Shown: positions 8,477 to 17,043, counted from the stretch's first letter. The stretch: DNA of 64,000 bases from Desulfovibrio fairfieldensis (GCF_001553605.1 NZ_CP014229.1:1082501-1146500), one strand, 5' to 3'. Numbers and translations are program-made. Notes: generated from the sequence alone by a model not told the origin.

Positions 8477-9337
8477 ATGCGTGATTATGCGTCCATTGCC
8501 CCCCAATTCTGGACAGGGGAAACAGGACGGGAGTTGCGCCGGGCGGGGCCGGAAGCGCTTGCCGTGGCCCTTTATCTTGTCACCTGCCCCCATGCCAACG
8601 CATTCGGGCTGTACTATCTGCCCCTTTCGTATCTCGCGCATGATACCGGACTCCCCTTGCAAGGGGCTTCAAAGGCCCTTCAAAAGTGCTTGGAAGCCGG
8701 GTTCTGCGACTATGACGAAGACTCGGAAGTGGTGTGGGTCTACAATATGGCGCGGTTTCAAATCGGCGGCCCGCTCAACCTCAAAGACAATCTGGTGAAA
8801 TGGGTACGCAAGGAATGGGCGTCTCTCCCGAAAAACAAGTTTCTCCGCGCTTTCTGGGAAAAATATGGGGAGGCGTATCACCTGTCCGCCCCCAGCCCCT
8901 CCGAAGCCCCTGGCAAGCCCCTCCGAAGCCAAGAGCAAGATCAGGATCAAGAAGGGGACAGGGAGCAAGACCAGGAAGACATCAGCGCGAAGCCCTTGGC
9001 AGGCTCCACGCCGCCGGAGCCGTCTGTGGCCCTCATTCCCCTGGTGGACAAAACGGAGTTCCCGGTTTCCCGCGCGGTGGTTGAGGAATTTAAGCGGGCG
9101 TATCCGGGGGTGAACGTCGAGAGAGAGTTGGCGAAAGCCCGCGCTTGGTGCCTGAGCAATCCATCCCGGCAAAAAACGCAAAAGGGTGTCATGCGTTTCC
9201 TGAATGCGTGGATGGAGAGGGAACAGAACAAGGGCGGCGGACAATCCGGAGGCGGGGGACAGCCCTGGGTATCTCCGGCGCAACGTCGTCAGGACGCCAA
9301 CATGCAGGCCGCCCGTGACTTCGCGGGGGAGGGGTAA
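8477..9337 (+). CDS. Phage replication initiator-like protein (O/DnaD type)
   Basis: 286 residues, ATG behind AAGGGGGG. The N-terminal 110 residues look like a winged-helix domain (ALALYLVTCP, YLAHDTGLPLQGASKALQKCLEAG, VWVYNMARFQIG) as in phage replication proteins. A Gln/Glu/Asp-rich linker follows (about 155-180), then a helical domain (FKRAYPGVNVERELAKARAWCL) resembling primosomal DnaT/DnaD C-termini. It likely binds the phage origin and recruits host replication factors together with the next gene. Confidence 0.65.
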   Translation: MRDYASIAPQFWTGETGRELRRAGPEALAVALYLVTCPHANAFGLYYLPLSYLAHDTGLPLQGASKALQKCLEAGFCDYDEDSEVVWVYNMARFQIGGPLNLKDNLVKWVRKEWASLPKNKFLRAFWEKYGEAYHLSAPSPSEAPGKPLRSQEQDQDQEGDREQDQEDISAKPLAGSTPPEPSVALIPLVDKTEFPVSRAVVEEFKRAYPGVNVERELAKARAWCLSNPSRQKTQKGVMRFLNAWMEREQNKGGGQSGGGGQPWVSPAQRRQDANMQAARDFAGEG

Positions 9338-9340
9338 GCC

Positions 9341-10009
9341 ATGACGGACGCCGACAAAAAGGATTTTGCCGAAATCATGGTGGCTCTGGCCGAGAATTAC
9401 AGCCAGACGTTGACCAAACAGGGCCTGAGCCTCCGTTTTACGGCACTGCGGGAACACGACATAGCCGACATCCGCGCAGCGGCCATGTCGCTCATGGTAT
9501 CCCGCCGTTACACCACCATGCCAACTGTGGCGGATTTCCTTGACCACCTGGGTGGCGGAAGCCAGGAGGATCGGGCCGAAGTGGAAGCGGGCAAGGTGTT
9601 GCTGGCGCTACGGGAACACGGCGGCTACCGTTCCGTGGTCTTTGACGATCCCGTGACCATGGCCGTGGTTGAGAAAGGCTTCGGCGGCTGGACGAAGCTG
9701 TGCGAGGAACTGCGTGGCGCGGAGGAAAAGTTCTGGCGCCGGGATTTCGTCAGGATGTATGCCGCCTATGGCCGCCAGGGGATCAAGACGTTCGGCCACC
9801 TCCCCGGGCGTTTGGAAAACCGGAACGGGAGCAACGGATTTTTGGGCGAGGTGCCCGCGCCTGTCCTGATCGGAGATGAAAGGCGCGCGGCGGCTGTGCT
9901 GGCGGCCGGAGAGGCGCGGCAGGCCCTGGAAGAGGGGGCCGGGAGGCCGATTCCCCGTGATTTCCTCAAGGCGCTTCCAGACAGGACCGGGAAAGCCGAG
10001 GCGGTGTGA
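9341..10009 (+). CDS. DUF6475-like protein, possible helicase loader
   Basis: 222 residues, 3 bases after the replication initiator. The N-terminal half is a helical bundle (FAEIMVALAENYSQTL, IADIRAAAMSLM, YTTMPTVADFLDHL) typical of phage replicative helicase loader/inhibitor proteins. The middle has VEKGFGGWTKLCEELRG, the GGW motif I associate with DUF6475. Position directly after the initiator fits a helicase-loading role. This is by analogy only. Confidence 0.6.
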   Translation: MTDADKKDFAEIMVALAENYSQTLTKQGLSLRFTALREHDIADIRAAAMSLMVSRRYTTMPTVADFLDHLGGGSQEDRAEVEAGKVLLALREHGGYRSVVFDDPVTMAVVEKGFGGWTKLCEELRGAEEKFWRRDFVRMYAAYGRQGIKTFGHLPGRLENRNGSNGFLGEVPAPVLIGDERRAAAVLAAGEARQALEEGAGRPIPRDFLKALPDRTGKAEAV

Positions 10010-10011
10010 CG

Positions 10012-10464
10012 ATGGCCGCCCGTTGGACGCTGGAAGACGTGCGGCGCATTGAGGCCCGGCGCATCGGTCGCAAGCTCGGTCTTCCCGAAGCGTTGCCCAT
10101 GCCCACGGAGCACGAGGAGCAAAAAGCGCTCATGGATTGGTGGCGCTGGTATGCCCCGGCCTGCGGCCTTGATGAACGTCTGCTCATGGCGATTCCGAAT
10201 GCGGGCAAGCGCAGCCGGGCGACTGGGCGCTGGTTCAAGGCCGAGGGCTTGCGCGCGGGTGCGCCCGATCTGCTGCTGGCTGTGCCGCGCGGGCGCCGGC
10301 ATGGTCTGTTCGTGGAAAACAAACGGCGAACCGGGGGCCGGGTAAGCGGGGAGCAGGAAGACATGCTCGCACTGCTCGCGGCCCAGGGCTATCAGGTCAC
10401 TGTCTGCCGGGGGTGGGATGAGGCACGGGCGACCATTCAACAGTATATGGAGGCTGAATCGTGA
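10012..10464 (+). CDS. VRR-NUC domain nuclease
   Basis: 150 residues from the ATG at 10012. The PD-(D/E)xK core is visible: HEEQKALMDWW, then GLRAGAPDLLLAVPRG (Asp of the PD motif) and GLFVENKRRTG (the ExK pair), then EQEDMLALLAAQGYQV. Virus-type replication/repair nucleases of this family cut structured DNA and occur in phage early regions, where they may resolve branched intermediates. Confidence 0.87.
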   Translation: MAARWTLEDVRRIEARRIGRKLGLPEALPMPTEHEEQKALMDWWRWYAPACGLDERLLMAIPNAGKRSRATGRWFKAEGLRAGAPDLLLAVPRGRRHGLFVENKRRTGGRVSGEQEDMLALLAAQGYQVTVCRGWDEARATIQQYMEAES

Positions 10465-10766
10465 ACGCGGACGCGGTACGGGATTGCCTGGAGATTATTG
10501 GAAACGGCACGGCCATACGGGGTGAACAGGCGCTGTACCGGCTGGCCGAGGCCATGCAGGAAGCGCGGTGCAAGCATCCTGTCTTTGCCGATGGCATCTA
10601 TCAGGCTTTGGGTCGGGTGGGAGCCGAATACGGCGAACTGGTGCAGGCCGTCGAAAAGCTGGAATCGCCGGAGCGTGTGGAGACCGAGGCCCTGCATTTG
10701 CTGGTCACGACGGTGCGCCTGTTGAACAAGGAATATGAACCCCATGAGGAAGAGGGAATGCGATGA
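10461..10766 (+). CDS. Small helical protein, weakly MazG-like
   Basis: 101 residues; GTG start overlaps the previous stop, GGAGG 7 bases upstream. GAEYGELVQAVEK followed by ETEALHLLVTTVRLL recalls the E-x-x-E plus E-x-x-D helices of MazG-type nucleotide pyrophosphohydrolases, but the last acidic residue is not clearly conserved. It could instead be a structural helical protein. Confidence 0.5.
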   Translation: MNADAVRDCLEIIGNGTAIRGEQALYRLAEAMQEARCKHPVFADGIYQALGRVGAEYGELVQAVEKLESPERVETEALHLLVTTVRLLNKEYEPHEEEGMR

Positions 10767-11005
10767 GCCAGGAAACAATGATTGTCCGGCCGGTGCAGGT
10801 GTTGCGCGGCTACAAGAATATCGCGGCCACGCTGCGCACGTCCGAAGAAAAGGTGCGGGATATGATCGCCGCTGGTGCGCCTGTGGTGATGGAGGGTGAC
10901 ATGCCCAAGGTGGAAGCGGCGGAACTGTGGGCGTGGTATGTGCAGTGGCGCAACGGGGAAGGAAAAAAACAGAGACGGCCCCCCGCATGCGGGAGGCCGT
11001 GTTGA
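10763..11005 (+). CDS. Small HTH DNA-binding protein
   Basis: 80 residues, ATGA overlap with the previous gene. YKNIAATLRTSEEKVRDMIAAGAPV followed by KVEAAELWAWY is a winged HTH pattern seen in excisionases and Nu1-type terminase small subunits. It is last in the early operon. Excisionase or transcription factor are the best guesses. Its 3-prime end forms the hairpin at 10963-11000. Confidence 0.6.
   Translation: MSQETMIVRPVQVLRGYKNIAATLRTSEEKVRDMIAAGAPVVMEGDMPKVEAAELWAWYVQWRNGEGKKQRRPPACGRPC
10963..11000 (-). terminator. Terminator for the leftward gene at 11008-11181
   Basis: Twelve-base arms (10975-10986 and 10989-11000) with one mismatch, and T7 on the minus strand after 5 bases. It lies within the 3-prime end of the convergent early gene. 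Confidence 0.55.
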
Positions 11006-11007
11006 GA

Positions 11008-11181
11008 TTAGTGGTTACGATGAAGGGGAATGATGAACGCTTTTTTTCCGTAGTCCTCGGCCCTGATGATCTTGCCTGATCTCCAGTGGCGGAAGCACTT
11101 CACAAAGCGAACCATTACGCCATTCACCTTCCCCATCCAAGTTTGGCGGCCTTTGGGCGCACCTGTAGAGTGTTTCTGCAT
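11008..11181 (-). CDS. Conserved small phage/plasmid protein
   Basis: 57 residues. ATG 11181 chosen because CAGGAG lies 8 bases upstream. The segment GRQTWMGKVNGVMVRFVKCF and then SGKIIRAEDYGKKAF resemble small hypothetical proteins I recall from phages and plasmids, ending in a YGxKA motif. Convergent with the early operon. Function unknown. Confidence 0.6.
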   Translation of the reverse strand: MQKHSTGAPKGRQTWMGKVNGVMVRFVKCFRHWRSGKIIRAEDYGKKAFIIPLHRNH

Positions 11182-11326
11182 GCAGAAACTCCTGTGGGCC
11201 GACACCTTGACCGGATGGATAATTCCCAGTAAAAACAAAAGTCTCTAGGTTTTGTTTTCTGGTCAAGGAGCCGCTGGCGGCCTTCGGGTTGTCGGCGGCT
11301 TCGCTTTTTCCCGCGAACGGGAAATT

Positions 11327-11581
11327 TCAGTCATACGAATCGCGGATAGTCGACAGTTTTGTCTTGCCATTCGGCGTTTCGTTGTCTCCATCTATAATTT
11401 CGTACTCAAACTCTTCTCCCAAAGCAGCGAGCCGACCACGACGAAGCTCTGCCAGCGTTGTATTCCCTGAACAAGCTCGTTCGTAGCTATAATCCGGCAC
11501 GTCCTCATTCCGCGGAGCGCGAATAACGATTTGGATGCCTTCGGTTTCCCAGAAGGCGTCCTCGAATTCCCACGATTTCAT
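11327..11581 (-). CDS. Hypothetical acidic 84-residue protein
   Basis: Starts with ATG behind a near-perfect AGGAGGTAACA. Sequence is acidic with SGNTTLAELRRGRL and DGDNETPNGKTKLSTIRDSYD. No domain recognised. Its promoter must lie in the AT-rich 11600-11760 stretch shared with the lysis operon. Confidence 0.65.
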   Translation of the reverse strand: MKSWEFEDAFWETEGIQIVIRAPRNEDVPDYSYERACSGNTTLAELRRGRLAALGEEFEYEIIDGDNETPNGKTKLSTIRDSYD

Positions 11582-11776
11582 TGTTACCTCCTCTTAGAGG
11601 GCTAAGTCTCATTTAATAGACTGATTGTCAATACAATATTTTATATAATTTTTATATGTAAAATTGATATGTTATTTAATTTTTATGCTCAAAAACGTAC
11701 TTTAATATGTCCTTAATTTTTATAAAAATGGAGAAAATTGAGTCTGGTATAGGTATACTATTTTTATCACAGGTCA

Positions 11777-11851
11777 TGTCAATCCCCTTTTTCGCCTCGA
11801 TTCCCCGCTGTTTCGGGAGATAGCGGGGAGCGGCGGCGTTGCCGTGCTACG
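11777..11851 (+). promoter_or_regulatory. 75-bp late-promoter-like element, copy A (lysis)
   Basis: Begins TGTCAATCCC and ends GTGCTACG, exactly 75 bases, 28 bases before the endolysin ATG. Same length and ends as copies at 29298-29372 and 36400-36474. TGC-TACGTT at its end fits an extended -10; no good -35 is seen, so activator-dependent transcription is likely. Confidence 0.65.
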
Positions 11852-11878
11852 TTTCTGCCAAAAAGCAGGAGCATAGCC

Positions 11879-12508
11879 ATGCCCATCTATACTGACAAAA
11901 TTCAGGATGTTCTTCGCCGTCCCGGTTTCGAGGGGCCGCAGCAGGTGTGCGGGTACATCCCCTGCAACCTGACCACGGGAGGCACGGCCAATTATAAAGG
12001 CGGCCCGAACCCCGAACGATACGTTCCCATGGGCGCGTCCGGCGTGACCATCGGCACGGGCGTGGACCTGGGCCAGACGGACAAAAACACGCTGCGCAAC
12101 ATGGGCGTGAGCAATGCCGTTGTCTACAAACTCATGCCCTATCTGGAGCAAAGCAGGGCCGCCGCCGTGGACGCGCTGCACCGTCTGCCGCTGACGCTCA
12201 GCCAGGCCGCCGCCGACGAGTTGGACGAGGCCATGCTCAACCACCACATCAGCAAAATTTCCGCCTACTACGACGCCGCCACCGATCACGGCACTTTTGC
12301 GTCCCTGCCCTGGCAGGCTCAGGCGGCCATCGTCAGCATCCAATACCAGCGAGGGGTCAAGTCGCCTCGCAAGTATCCCAACACCTGGAAGGCGTTCGTC
12401 ACTCAGAATTGGACCGACGCCGCCTACCGCCTGGGAACCGGGCGATTCTGGACCGGCTATCAGGGCCGGAGGCGGCTTGAGAGCGAACTGCTCAAGGAGC
12501 TGGCATGA
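11879..12508 (+). CDS. Endolysin, pesticin-type lysozyme
   Basis: 209 residues, ATG behind CAGGAGC. The early Glu in RRPGFEG (about residue 18) and the later GASGVTIGTGVDLGQ block (about 59-70, with Thr and Asp) match the T4-lysozyme-like catalytic triad of the pesticin C-terminal/phage lysozyme family. It cleaves the glycan strand of peptidoglycan. No signal peptide is present, so export depends on the holin encoded nearby. It begins the lysis operon right after late element A. Confidence 0.82.
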   Translation: MPIYTDKIQDVLRRPGFEGPQQVCGYIPCNLTTGGTANYKGGPNPERYVPMGASGVTIGTGVDLGQTDKNTLRNMGVSNAVVYKLMPYLEQSRAAAVDALHRLPLTLSQAAADELDEAMLNHHISKISAYYDAATDHGTFASLPWQAQAAIVSIQYQRGVKSPRKYPNTWKAFVTQNWTDAAYRLGTGRFWTGYQGRRRLESELLKELA

Positions 12509-12861
12509 GCCTGTCAGGCAAGCTCTTTGCCGGGCTGTCCTGTGTGCTGGTTGTGGCTCTGGTGGTGCTGGGGGGCATGTTGTACCGCGCGGAAAGCAGG
12601 CTGGCACAGGTGCAGACCAATGCGGGCAAGCTGGAGGCGGCGGCGCAGGCCCAGGGGGTGATGATCGACGCGCAGGCGAGGCAGACGGAACGCACGGAGT
12701 CCGCTTTGGACCGCCGCGAAAACGCGAACCGGGAAGCCGCGGCGGAAAAAGACCAGCGCCAGGGCGTCTGGGAAACCATGAGGCGGACCGATGAAAAAGT
12801 GCGCGCTTGGGCTGATCAGCCTTTGCCTGATTCTGTGTTCCGGCTGCGGAAAAACCGTTGA
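12505..12861 (+). CDS. Inner-membrane spanin, Rz-like
   Basis: 118 residues. N-terminal transmembrane helix (residues 6-26, AGLSCVLVVALVVLGGML) then a long charged, Ala/Gln/Glu-rich coiled coil. This is the i-spanin layout. It overlaps the endolysin by one codon, and the next gene starts inside it in another frame. It joins inner to outer membrane for the final lysis step. Confidence 0.8.
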   Translation: MSLSGKLFAGLSCVLVVALVVLGGMLYRAESRLAQVQTNAGKLEAAAQAQGVMIDAQARQTERTESALDRRENANREAAAEKDQRQGVWETMRRTDEKVRAWADQPLPDSVFRLRKNR

Positions 12862-13069
12862 CCAGGTGGTCACGGTTCCCGTGCCGGTCTATTTCACTCC
12901 CCCGGCCTGGCTCATGGAGCCGAGGCCGGGGCCTGAGTTTCCCAAGCCGGGAGCCACCAATGGGGATCTGCTGCAATGGGGGTTCGGCATGGAAGACGCG
13001 CTCGGCCAGTGCAACCGCGACAAGGTGGCGCTCGGGGAGAGCGTCGGGGAGGCCCGCCATGGTCAATAA
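12791..13069 (+). CDS. Outer-membrane spanin lipoprotein, Rz1-like
   Basis: 92 residues starting inside the Rz-like gene in a different frame. The signal peptide ends in a lipobox (ILCSGCG), followed by a Pro-rich mature part (VPVPVYFTPPAWLMEPRPGPEFPKPG), the hallmark of Rz1 proteins. It pairs with the upstream i-spanin. Confidence 0.82.
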   Translation: MKKCALGLISLCLILCSGCGKTVDQVVTVPVPVYFTPPAWLMEPRPGPEFPKPGATNGDLLQWGFGMEDALGQCNRDKVALGESVGEARHGQ

Positions 13070-13574
13070 CGTCAACCCCATCGAGGGATTTGTGTATTAC
13101 TCGCGGAGCCTCTTTGACCTGCTGCCGGAAAAGGCGGCTTTCGGCGCGCTGCTGGCCTGGGTGTCCGGGGTGCTGGGAGCCGATCCGATGCTGGTGGCGC
13201 TGACCCTGATTTCCCTTGTAGCGGATTTCGCCCTGGGCATGTGGGAAGCTGTGCGGCGCGGGCATTTCCGCTGCCGGATCATGGCGCGGGGCGTCGCCAA
13301 GTTCCCCTGTTACTGCGTGTACATCATTCTGGTCTGGTGGGTGGACGTGGCGCTCTCCCATGCCATTGGATTTCAGGTGCCGCTGGTCAAGTTTTTTCTG
13401 GCCTACCTGATCCTGACGGACACGGTATCCATCATCGCCCATCTGGAGCGCATGGGCTGGCGCGTGCCGAAGCTGCTCGCGCTTATTGTGCGCCGGGGGC
13501 GGAAGAAGCTGGTGTCGTCCGTGGAAAAGTCCCTGCCTGACGACGACAAGGATGATCCGGACGGTGGAATGTGA
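13059..13574 (+). CDS. Phage holin, holin-4/toxin-secretion family
   Basis: 171 residues from the ATG at 13059, which overlaps the Rz1-like stop. Three to four hydrophobic segments (AFGALLAWVSGVLGADPMLV, LTLISLVADFALGMW, CYCVYIILVWWVDVAL, LVKFFLAYLILTDTVSIIAH) and a basic/acidic tail. The spacing fits the toxin-secretion/phage lysis holin family. It makes the inner-membrane lesion that releases the endolysin. Confidence 0.8.
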   Translation: MVNNVNPIEGFVYYSRSLFDLLPEKAAFGALLAWVSGVLGADPMLVALTLISLVADFALGMWEAVRRGHFRCRIMARGVAKFPCYCVYIILVWWVDVALSHAIGFQVPLVKFFLAYLILTDTVSIIAHLERMGWRVPKLLALIVRRGRKKLVSSVEKSLPDDDKDDPDGGM

Positions 13575-13647
13575 ACATTTCCCGGTTCCCACGGGGCCGG
13601 GAGGCGTCAGAGGCAATGAACAGCAATCTTTTTTCCTGGAGGTTCGT

Positions 13648-13812
13648 ATGAATCGGACCAGTTACCAGCGCCAGGCGCGGTATGCCCGCTCCAACTCCGG
13701 TTTTTCCTACAGAACCGGTTCGACCAGCGACGGCCGTAAGAGCACGCGGGACGTGGGCACCTTCGGTCGGAACATCCTGCGCAGCCGGGGTGCCGGCGGT
13801 TCAGGGGGCTAG
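13648..13812 (+). CDS. Small basic Ser/Arg-rich protein
   Basis: 54 residues, ATG 5 bases after CTGGAGG. Very basic and low complexity (RQARYARSNSGFSYRTGSTS). No hydrophobic segment. It is between holin and the PAPS-reductase-like gene, so it belongs to the late operon. Function unknown. Confidence 0.5.
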   Translation: MNRTSYQRQARYARSNSGFSYRTGSTSDGRKSTRDVGTFGRNILRSRGAGGSGG

Positions 13813-13817
13813 TCGGC

Positions 13818-14528
13818 ATGGCGGCCACAACGCTGCTTTTTGACGGCGTGCGGACCGCCGCAACCATTACCCGCCGGGTCATTGTCTTCTATTCGGGGGG
13901 CAAGGACTCGGCGGTGACGCTTGATCTGTGCGCTCGCTATTTTGACGAGGTGCGGGTGGTGTTCATGCAGCTCGGGCCGGTGCTCTCGTTTCAGCGGGCG
14001 TGTCTGAGCTGGGTGGAGGAACGCTACGGCGTGGCCCCGCTCGTCGTGCCCCATCCCATGTTGGCCGAATGGCTGCGCTACGGGACATACCGGCAGCCGG
14101 ACTATGAATTGCCGCTGATCAGCTTTCTGGACGTGTACACCCATGTCCGCTCTGTGACGGGTATCTGGTGGATCGCGGCCGGGGAACGCATCGCGGATTC
14201 CATCGTGCGCCGGGCCATGATCAAGGGCGACGGCGGCGTGGTGAACGACAGGCGCGGGCGGTTCTTTCCCGTGGCGCACTGGAGCAAGGCGGACGTGATG
14301 AGCTACATCCGGCACCACCGGCTCAAGATCGCGCCAGAGTCCCGGCACCTGGGCTTTTCGTTCCGTTCGCTGATGGGACGGGATATGTACCAAATCCGCA
14401 AATTTTATCCGGGCGACTATGAGATGTTGCGGTCCTGGTTCCCGCTGGTGGGAACGGCTGTGGCTCAGTATGAGTTCGGGCTGACCGTAACCGACGCGAG
14501 CATGAGAAGCCCGCAGCGGGCGGAGTAA
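13818..14528 (+). CDS. PAPS-reductase/ATP-pyrophosphatase family protein
   Basis: 236 residues. The PP-loop SGGKDS sits at residues 26-31, followed by a Rossmann-like fold (VRVVFMQLGP) as in the phosphoadenosine-phosphosulfate reductase family. The reductase Cys motif (ECGxH) of true PAPS reductases is not visible, so it is more likely an ATP-activating enzyme of the phage branch of the family. It precedes a ParB-like gene, a pairing seen in other phages upstream of terminase. A role in DNA or nucleotide modification is possible. Confidence 0.75.
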   Translation: MAATTLLFDGVRTAATITRRVIVFYSGGKDSAVTLDLCARYFDEVRVVFMQLGPVLSFQRACLSWVEERYGVAPLVVPHPMLAEWLRYGTYRQPDYELPLISFLDVYTHVRSVTGIWWIAAGERIADSIVRRAMIKGDGGVVNDRRGRFFPVAHWSKADVMSYIRHHRLKIAPESRHLGFSFRSLMGRDMYQIRKFYPGDYEMLRSWFPLVGTAVAQYEFGLTVTDASMRSPQRAE

Positions 14529-14538
14529 AGGAGGGGGC

Positions 14539-15288
14539 ATGAGCGCGACCGGAAAGTCGGTGTCGGGCGCGGTGAAAGGGCGCACCCAGTATCAGAAGGG
14601 CGAGGAAATCTACATTTTGCGCTCGCAGATCCGCGAGGCCCCGTACAACCCGCGCATCATGGGCGAAGGTCAGGAAAAGCGGCTGCGCAAGGCCATCGAA
14701 AAGCATGGACTGATTGGCACGCTGTTCTGGAATCGGCGTACCGGCAATCTGGTAGCCGGGCACCAGCGCCTGAAGCAGGTCGATTTTCTTGAAGGCTACC
14801 CGGCGAAGACCGCCGAATATGAAATCCGCGTCACGGCCCTTGATGTGCCTGAGCGGGAGGAAAAGCAGCTCAATGTCATTCTGAATAATCCCAGCGTCCA
14901 GGGCGAGTTCGACATCGACCGGCTGGGGCAGATGATCGAAGACGGCGGCCTGACGCCGGAGGAAATGGGCTTTACGGATTCGGACATGGCCTTTCTTTTC
15001 GACGGCGATCCGCGCTTTGCCACGCTTTTTGAGGACACGCCCGAGGTAGAGGCCACCAAGGACAAGGTACGGGAGGTACGCGAAGCCCGGTCCAGATCCA
15101 TGCAGGAAATGCAGGAGGCGCAGAGCGCGGAATTTTATTGCATGGTGGTGTTCCAGGATGAGGCGGCCAAGAAGGCCTTTTTCCGGGCGGCGGGCATTCC
15201 GGCCTGCGAGCAGTATGTCAACGGCATGGCCCTGGCGAAGAAGTTCGGCGTTACGCTGAGTTCCGCCGAAGGAGAACAGCATTTTTGA
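14539..15288 (+). CDS. ParB-like nuclease domain protein
   Basis: 249 residues, ATG behind AAAGGAGGGGGC. Residues 25-125 carry the ParB/sulfiredoxin core: IREAPYNPRIM, KRLRKAIEKHGL, GNLVAGHQRLKQVDFL, and VPEREEKQLNVILNNP. In phages this domain often accompanies a methyltransferase or PAPS-reductase-like protein. The Arg/Glu-rich region near 170-195 is probably coiled coil. Confidence 0.8.
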   Translation: MSATGKSVSGAVKGRTQYQKGEEIYILRSQIREAPYNPRIMGEGQEKRLRKAIEKHGLIGTLFWNRRTGNLVAGHQRLKQVDFLEGYPAKTAEYEIRVTALDVPEREEKQLNVILNNPSVQGEFDIDRLGQMIEDGGLTPEEMGFTDSDMAFLFDGDPRFATLFEDTPEVEATKDKVREVREARSRSMQEMQEAQSAEFYCMVVFQDEAAKKAFFRAAGIPACEQYVNGMALAKKFGVTLSSAEGEQHF

Positions 15289-15634
15289 GATTTGAGGACT
15301 GAAACCGTCTGCCCCTCCACCCGGCGGGGCGGGTCGCCCTGGCAGTGCCGGTAAGTCCAGGGGTAACCGAGAACGTGGGCGTTTTTTGCAGGCTGGGAAG
15401 TCGGGCCGGATGCCGACAGCGGCGGAACGGAGTGTTCCGCAATCCTCCGGGCGAGCGAGCGCAACCGCAGCGATGCGGCAGCCACGGCAAAGCGGACGGG
15501 ACAGGTCGGCGGTTCATCGGAGCCGCAACCATAGGCAGGGGTTTGGGTTTTTTACGCTGGGGGGATTGCGCCCGGCGAAGCGTGAGGCAGGACATGCAGC
15601 GTTTTGAAAATTACCCCATGGACGTGAGGGGTTG
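15289..15634 (+). other. 346-base gap without a supportable gene
   Basis: One plus-strand frame stays open from about 15299 to 15607, but it has only a CTG before the ATG at 15386 and no ribosome site. Its product would be low-complexity Gly/Arg/Ser. I see no terminator. It may be a leader or packaging site for the terminase genes. Confidence 0.3.
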
Positions 15635-16291
15635 ATGCCTGCCCCCTCGTACCAGAATCGGCCGCGTTGCTCGGCCACGTCCCATTCAACCGGGGAGCAG
15701 TGCAAAAATACCTGCGTGCCCGGAAAGCGGGTATGCCGATTCCATGGCGGTCTGTCTTCCGGTCCACCCAAGGGCTCGAAGAACGCGCTGCGGACCGGCG
15801 CGCACGAGACGATCCTGGCCGCCACCATGACGCCGGAGGAACAGGCGTATCTGGCTGGACTGGATACAGATCCGCTGACCATGCTTCGGGAAAATCTCAA
15901 GATGCTCAAGTTACGAGAGTTGCGCATCATGCAGCGGATTCAGCGGGCGCGGGAGGCGGAAGCGCTGGCCGGACAGCCCACCGGGGAACAGGATTCGGAA
16001 GGAAATCAACGGCGGCACCCGGCGCTGATGGTGCGGGGCGGGACACAGACCCGAGTGAACACCACGCAGAACAGCGGCACCACTGTCACCACGTCCTCGG
16101 AAAGTTATGCCGAGCATATCGCCGGTTGGGAAAAGGGCTTGAGCGACGTGCAGGACCAGATCCGGCGAACCCTGGACAGCATTGCCCGGATCGAGGCCGA
16201 TCAGGGCGGCGGAGAGCAGGGGATTGAAGTGATTCTGAACATGGGGGGTCTGGGTGGCGGAAAATGTTTGGAAAAGAGCACTGCAAATTAA
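15635..16291 (+). CDS. Probable terminase small subunit
   Basis: 218 residues from the ATG at 15635 (a TTG lies one codon before). The N-terminus has CSATSHSTGEQCKNTCVPG and then VCRFHGGLSSGPPKGSKNAL, the CxxH-GG-KNAL pattern frequent in phage proteins placed before terminase large subunits. The middle is helical (LTMLRENLKMLKLRELRIMQ). It should recognise the pac/cos site. One unrelated Gly-rich gene separates it from the large subunit. Confidence 0.6.
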   Translation: MPAPSYQNRPRCSATSHSTGEQCKNTCVPGKRVCRFHGGLSSGPPKGSKNALRTGAHETILAATMTPEEQAYLAGLDTDPLTMLRENLKMLKLRELRIMQRIQRAREAEALAGQPTGEQDSEGNQRRHPALMVRGGTQTRVNTTQNSGTTVTTSSESYAEHIAGWEKGLSDVQDQIRRTLDSIARIEADQGGGEQGIEVILNMGGLGGGKCLEKSTAN

Positions 16292-16306
16292 ACCAAGGAG
16301 AATCTT

Positions 16307-17041
16307 ATGAACCAGCGAAAAGTGTGCGTCTCGTTCAACGGCCTGTGCGGTTCTTTGTGCGATTGCGGGCAGTCTTGTGAACCCGCTCCGGAGCAAGCTG
16401 GCGGGAGCCGTGTGCTGCGGGCGTATTTCGACAAAGCCGGACAATACGATTGGACGGTGCCCGATATCAGAAATGGGCTCTCCTATCCGGCTCTCGTCCG
16501 CCTTAAGGGAAGTGGGGCCGGAGGAGAGAGTGCCTTCCGGGCAGGATGCACGTATGGCGGTGTAGGGGGTGGTGAAGGCTGCCTTGTGGAATGTGAGTTC
16601 ATGCTCGTGCCAGGGCGGACATATCACCTGACGGTGGGCAAGGGGGGGGCTGGAGGCGTCATATCGCCTGAAACCGGCTACACCGGCAATGTGGCTTCTG
16701 CAAAGGGCGCGAAGGGGGAAAATACAGTGTTTGATGAGCTGTGCGCCGCGCCGGGGGCTCCGGGACAGAGAGGCGGCAACAGGTCTCTCGCTGCGGATTC
16801 AAGCGAAATTGTCACTCCCGGTCAACCTGGCGGCGCCAGTGTGACGGGGTGCAATATGACCTGTCAGGTTCAGGGGGGATCGGGTGGAGGCCAAGGAGGG
16901 AGTGTTACCGCGTCTCAGGCTGGTGTTCATGGCGGCGGCGGAGGAGGCGGCACATGCATACATGGCGATTCTGCGTCGCTTGTGACTTTTACCGCCGGGA
17001 TGGATGGGGGAGACGGTTTCATCGCCATTTATAGCCGGTGA
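16307..17041 (+). CDS. Glycine-rich protein between terminase genes
   Basis: 244 residues, ATG behind AAGGAGAA. Eleven Cys and long Gly-rich runs (GGSGGGQGGSV, HGGGGGGGTC) near the C-terminus, ending GGDGFIAIYSR. Gly-rich sandwiches with such an end resemble phage fibre-tip adhesins of the gp38 type and host-recognition proteins, but it sits in the packaging module. It ends in a 17-bp perfect hairpin. It could be a moron expressed on its own. Confidence 0.6.
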   Translation: MNQRKVCVSFNGLCGSLCDCGQSCEPAPEQAGGSRVLRAYFDKAGQYDWTVPDIRNGLSYPALVRLKGSGAGGESAFRAGCTYGGVGGGEGCLVECEFMLVPGRTYHLTVGKGGAGGVISPETGYTGNVASAKGAKGENTVFDELCAAPGAPGQRGGNRSLAADSSEIVTPGQPGGASVTGCNMTCQVQGGSGGGQGGSVTASQAGVHGGGGGGGTCIHGDSASLVTFTAGMDGGDGFIAIYSR

Positions 17042-17043
17042 GT

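Noticed and set aside
13818..14528. DndC of a phosphorothioation (Dnd) system
   Set aside because: PP-loop present, but no dndB, dndD or dndE genes nearby; left as PAPS-reductase-like.
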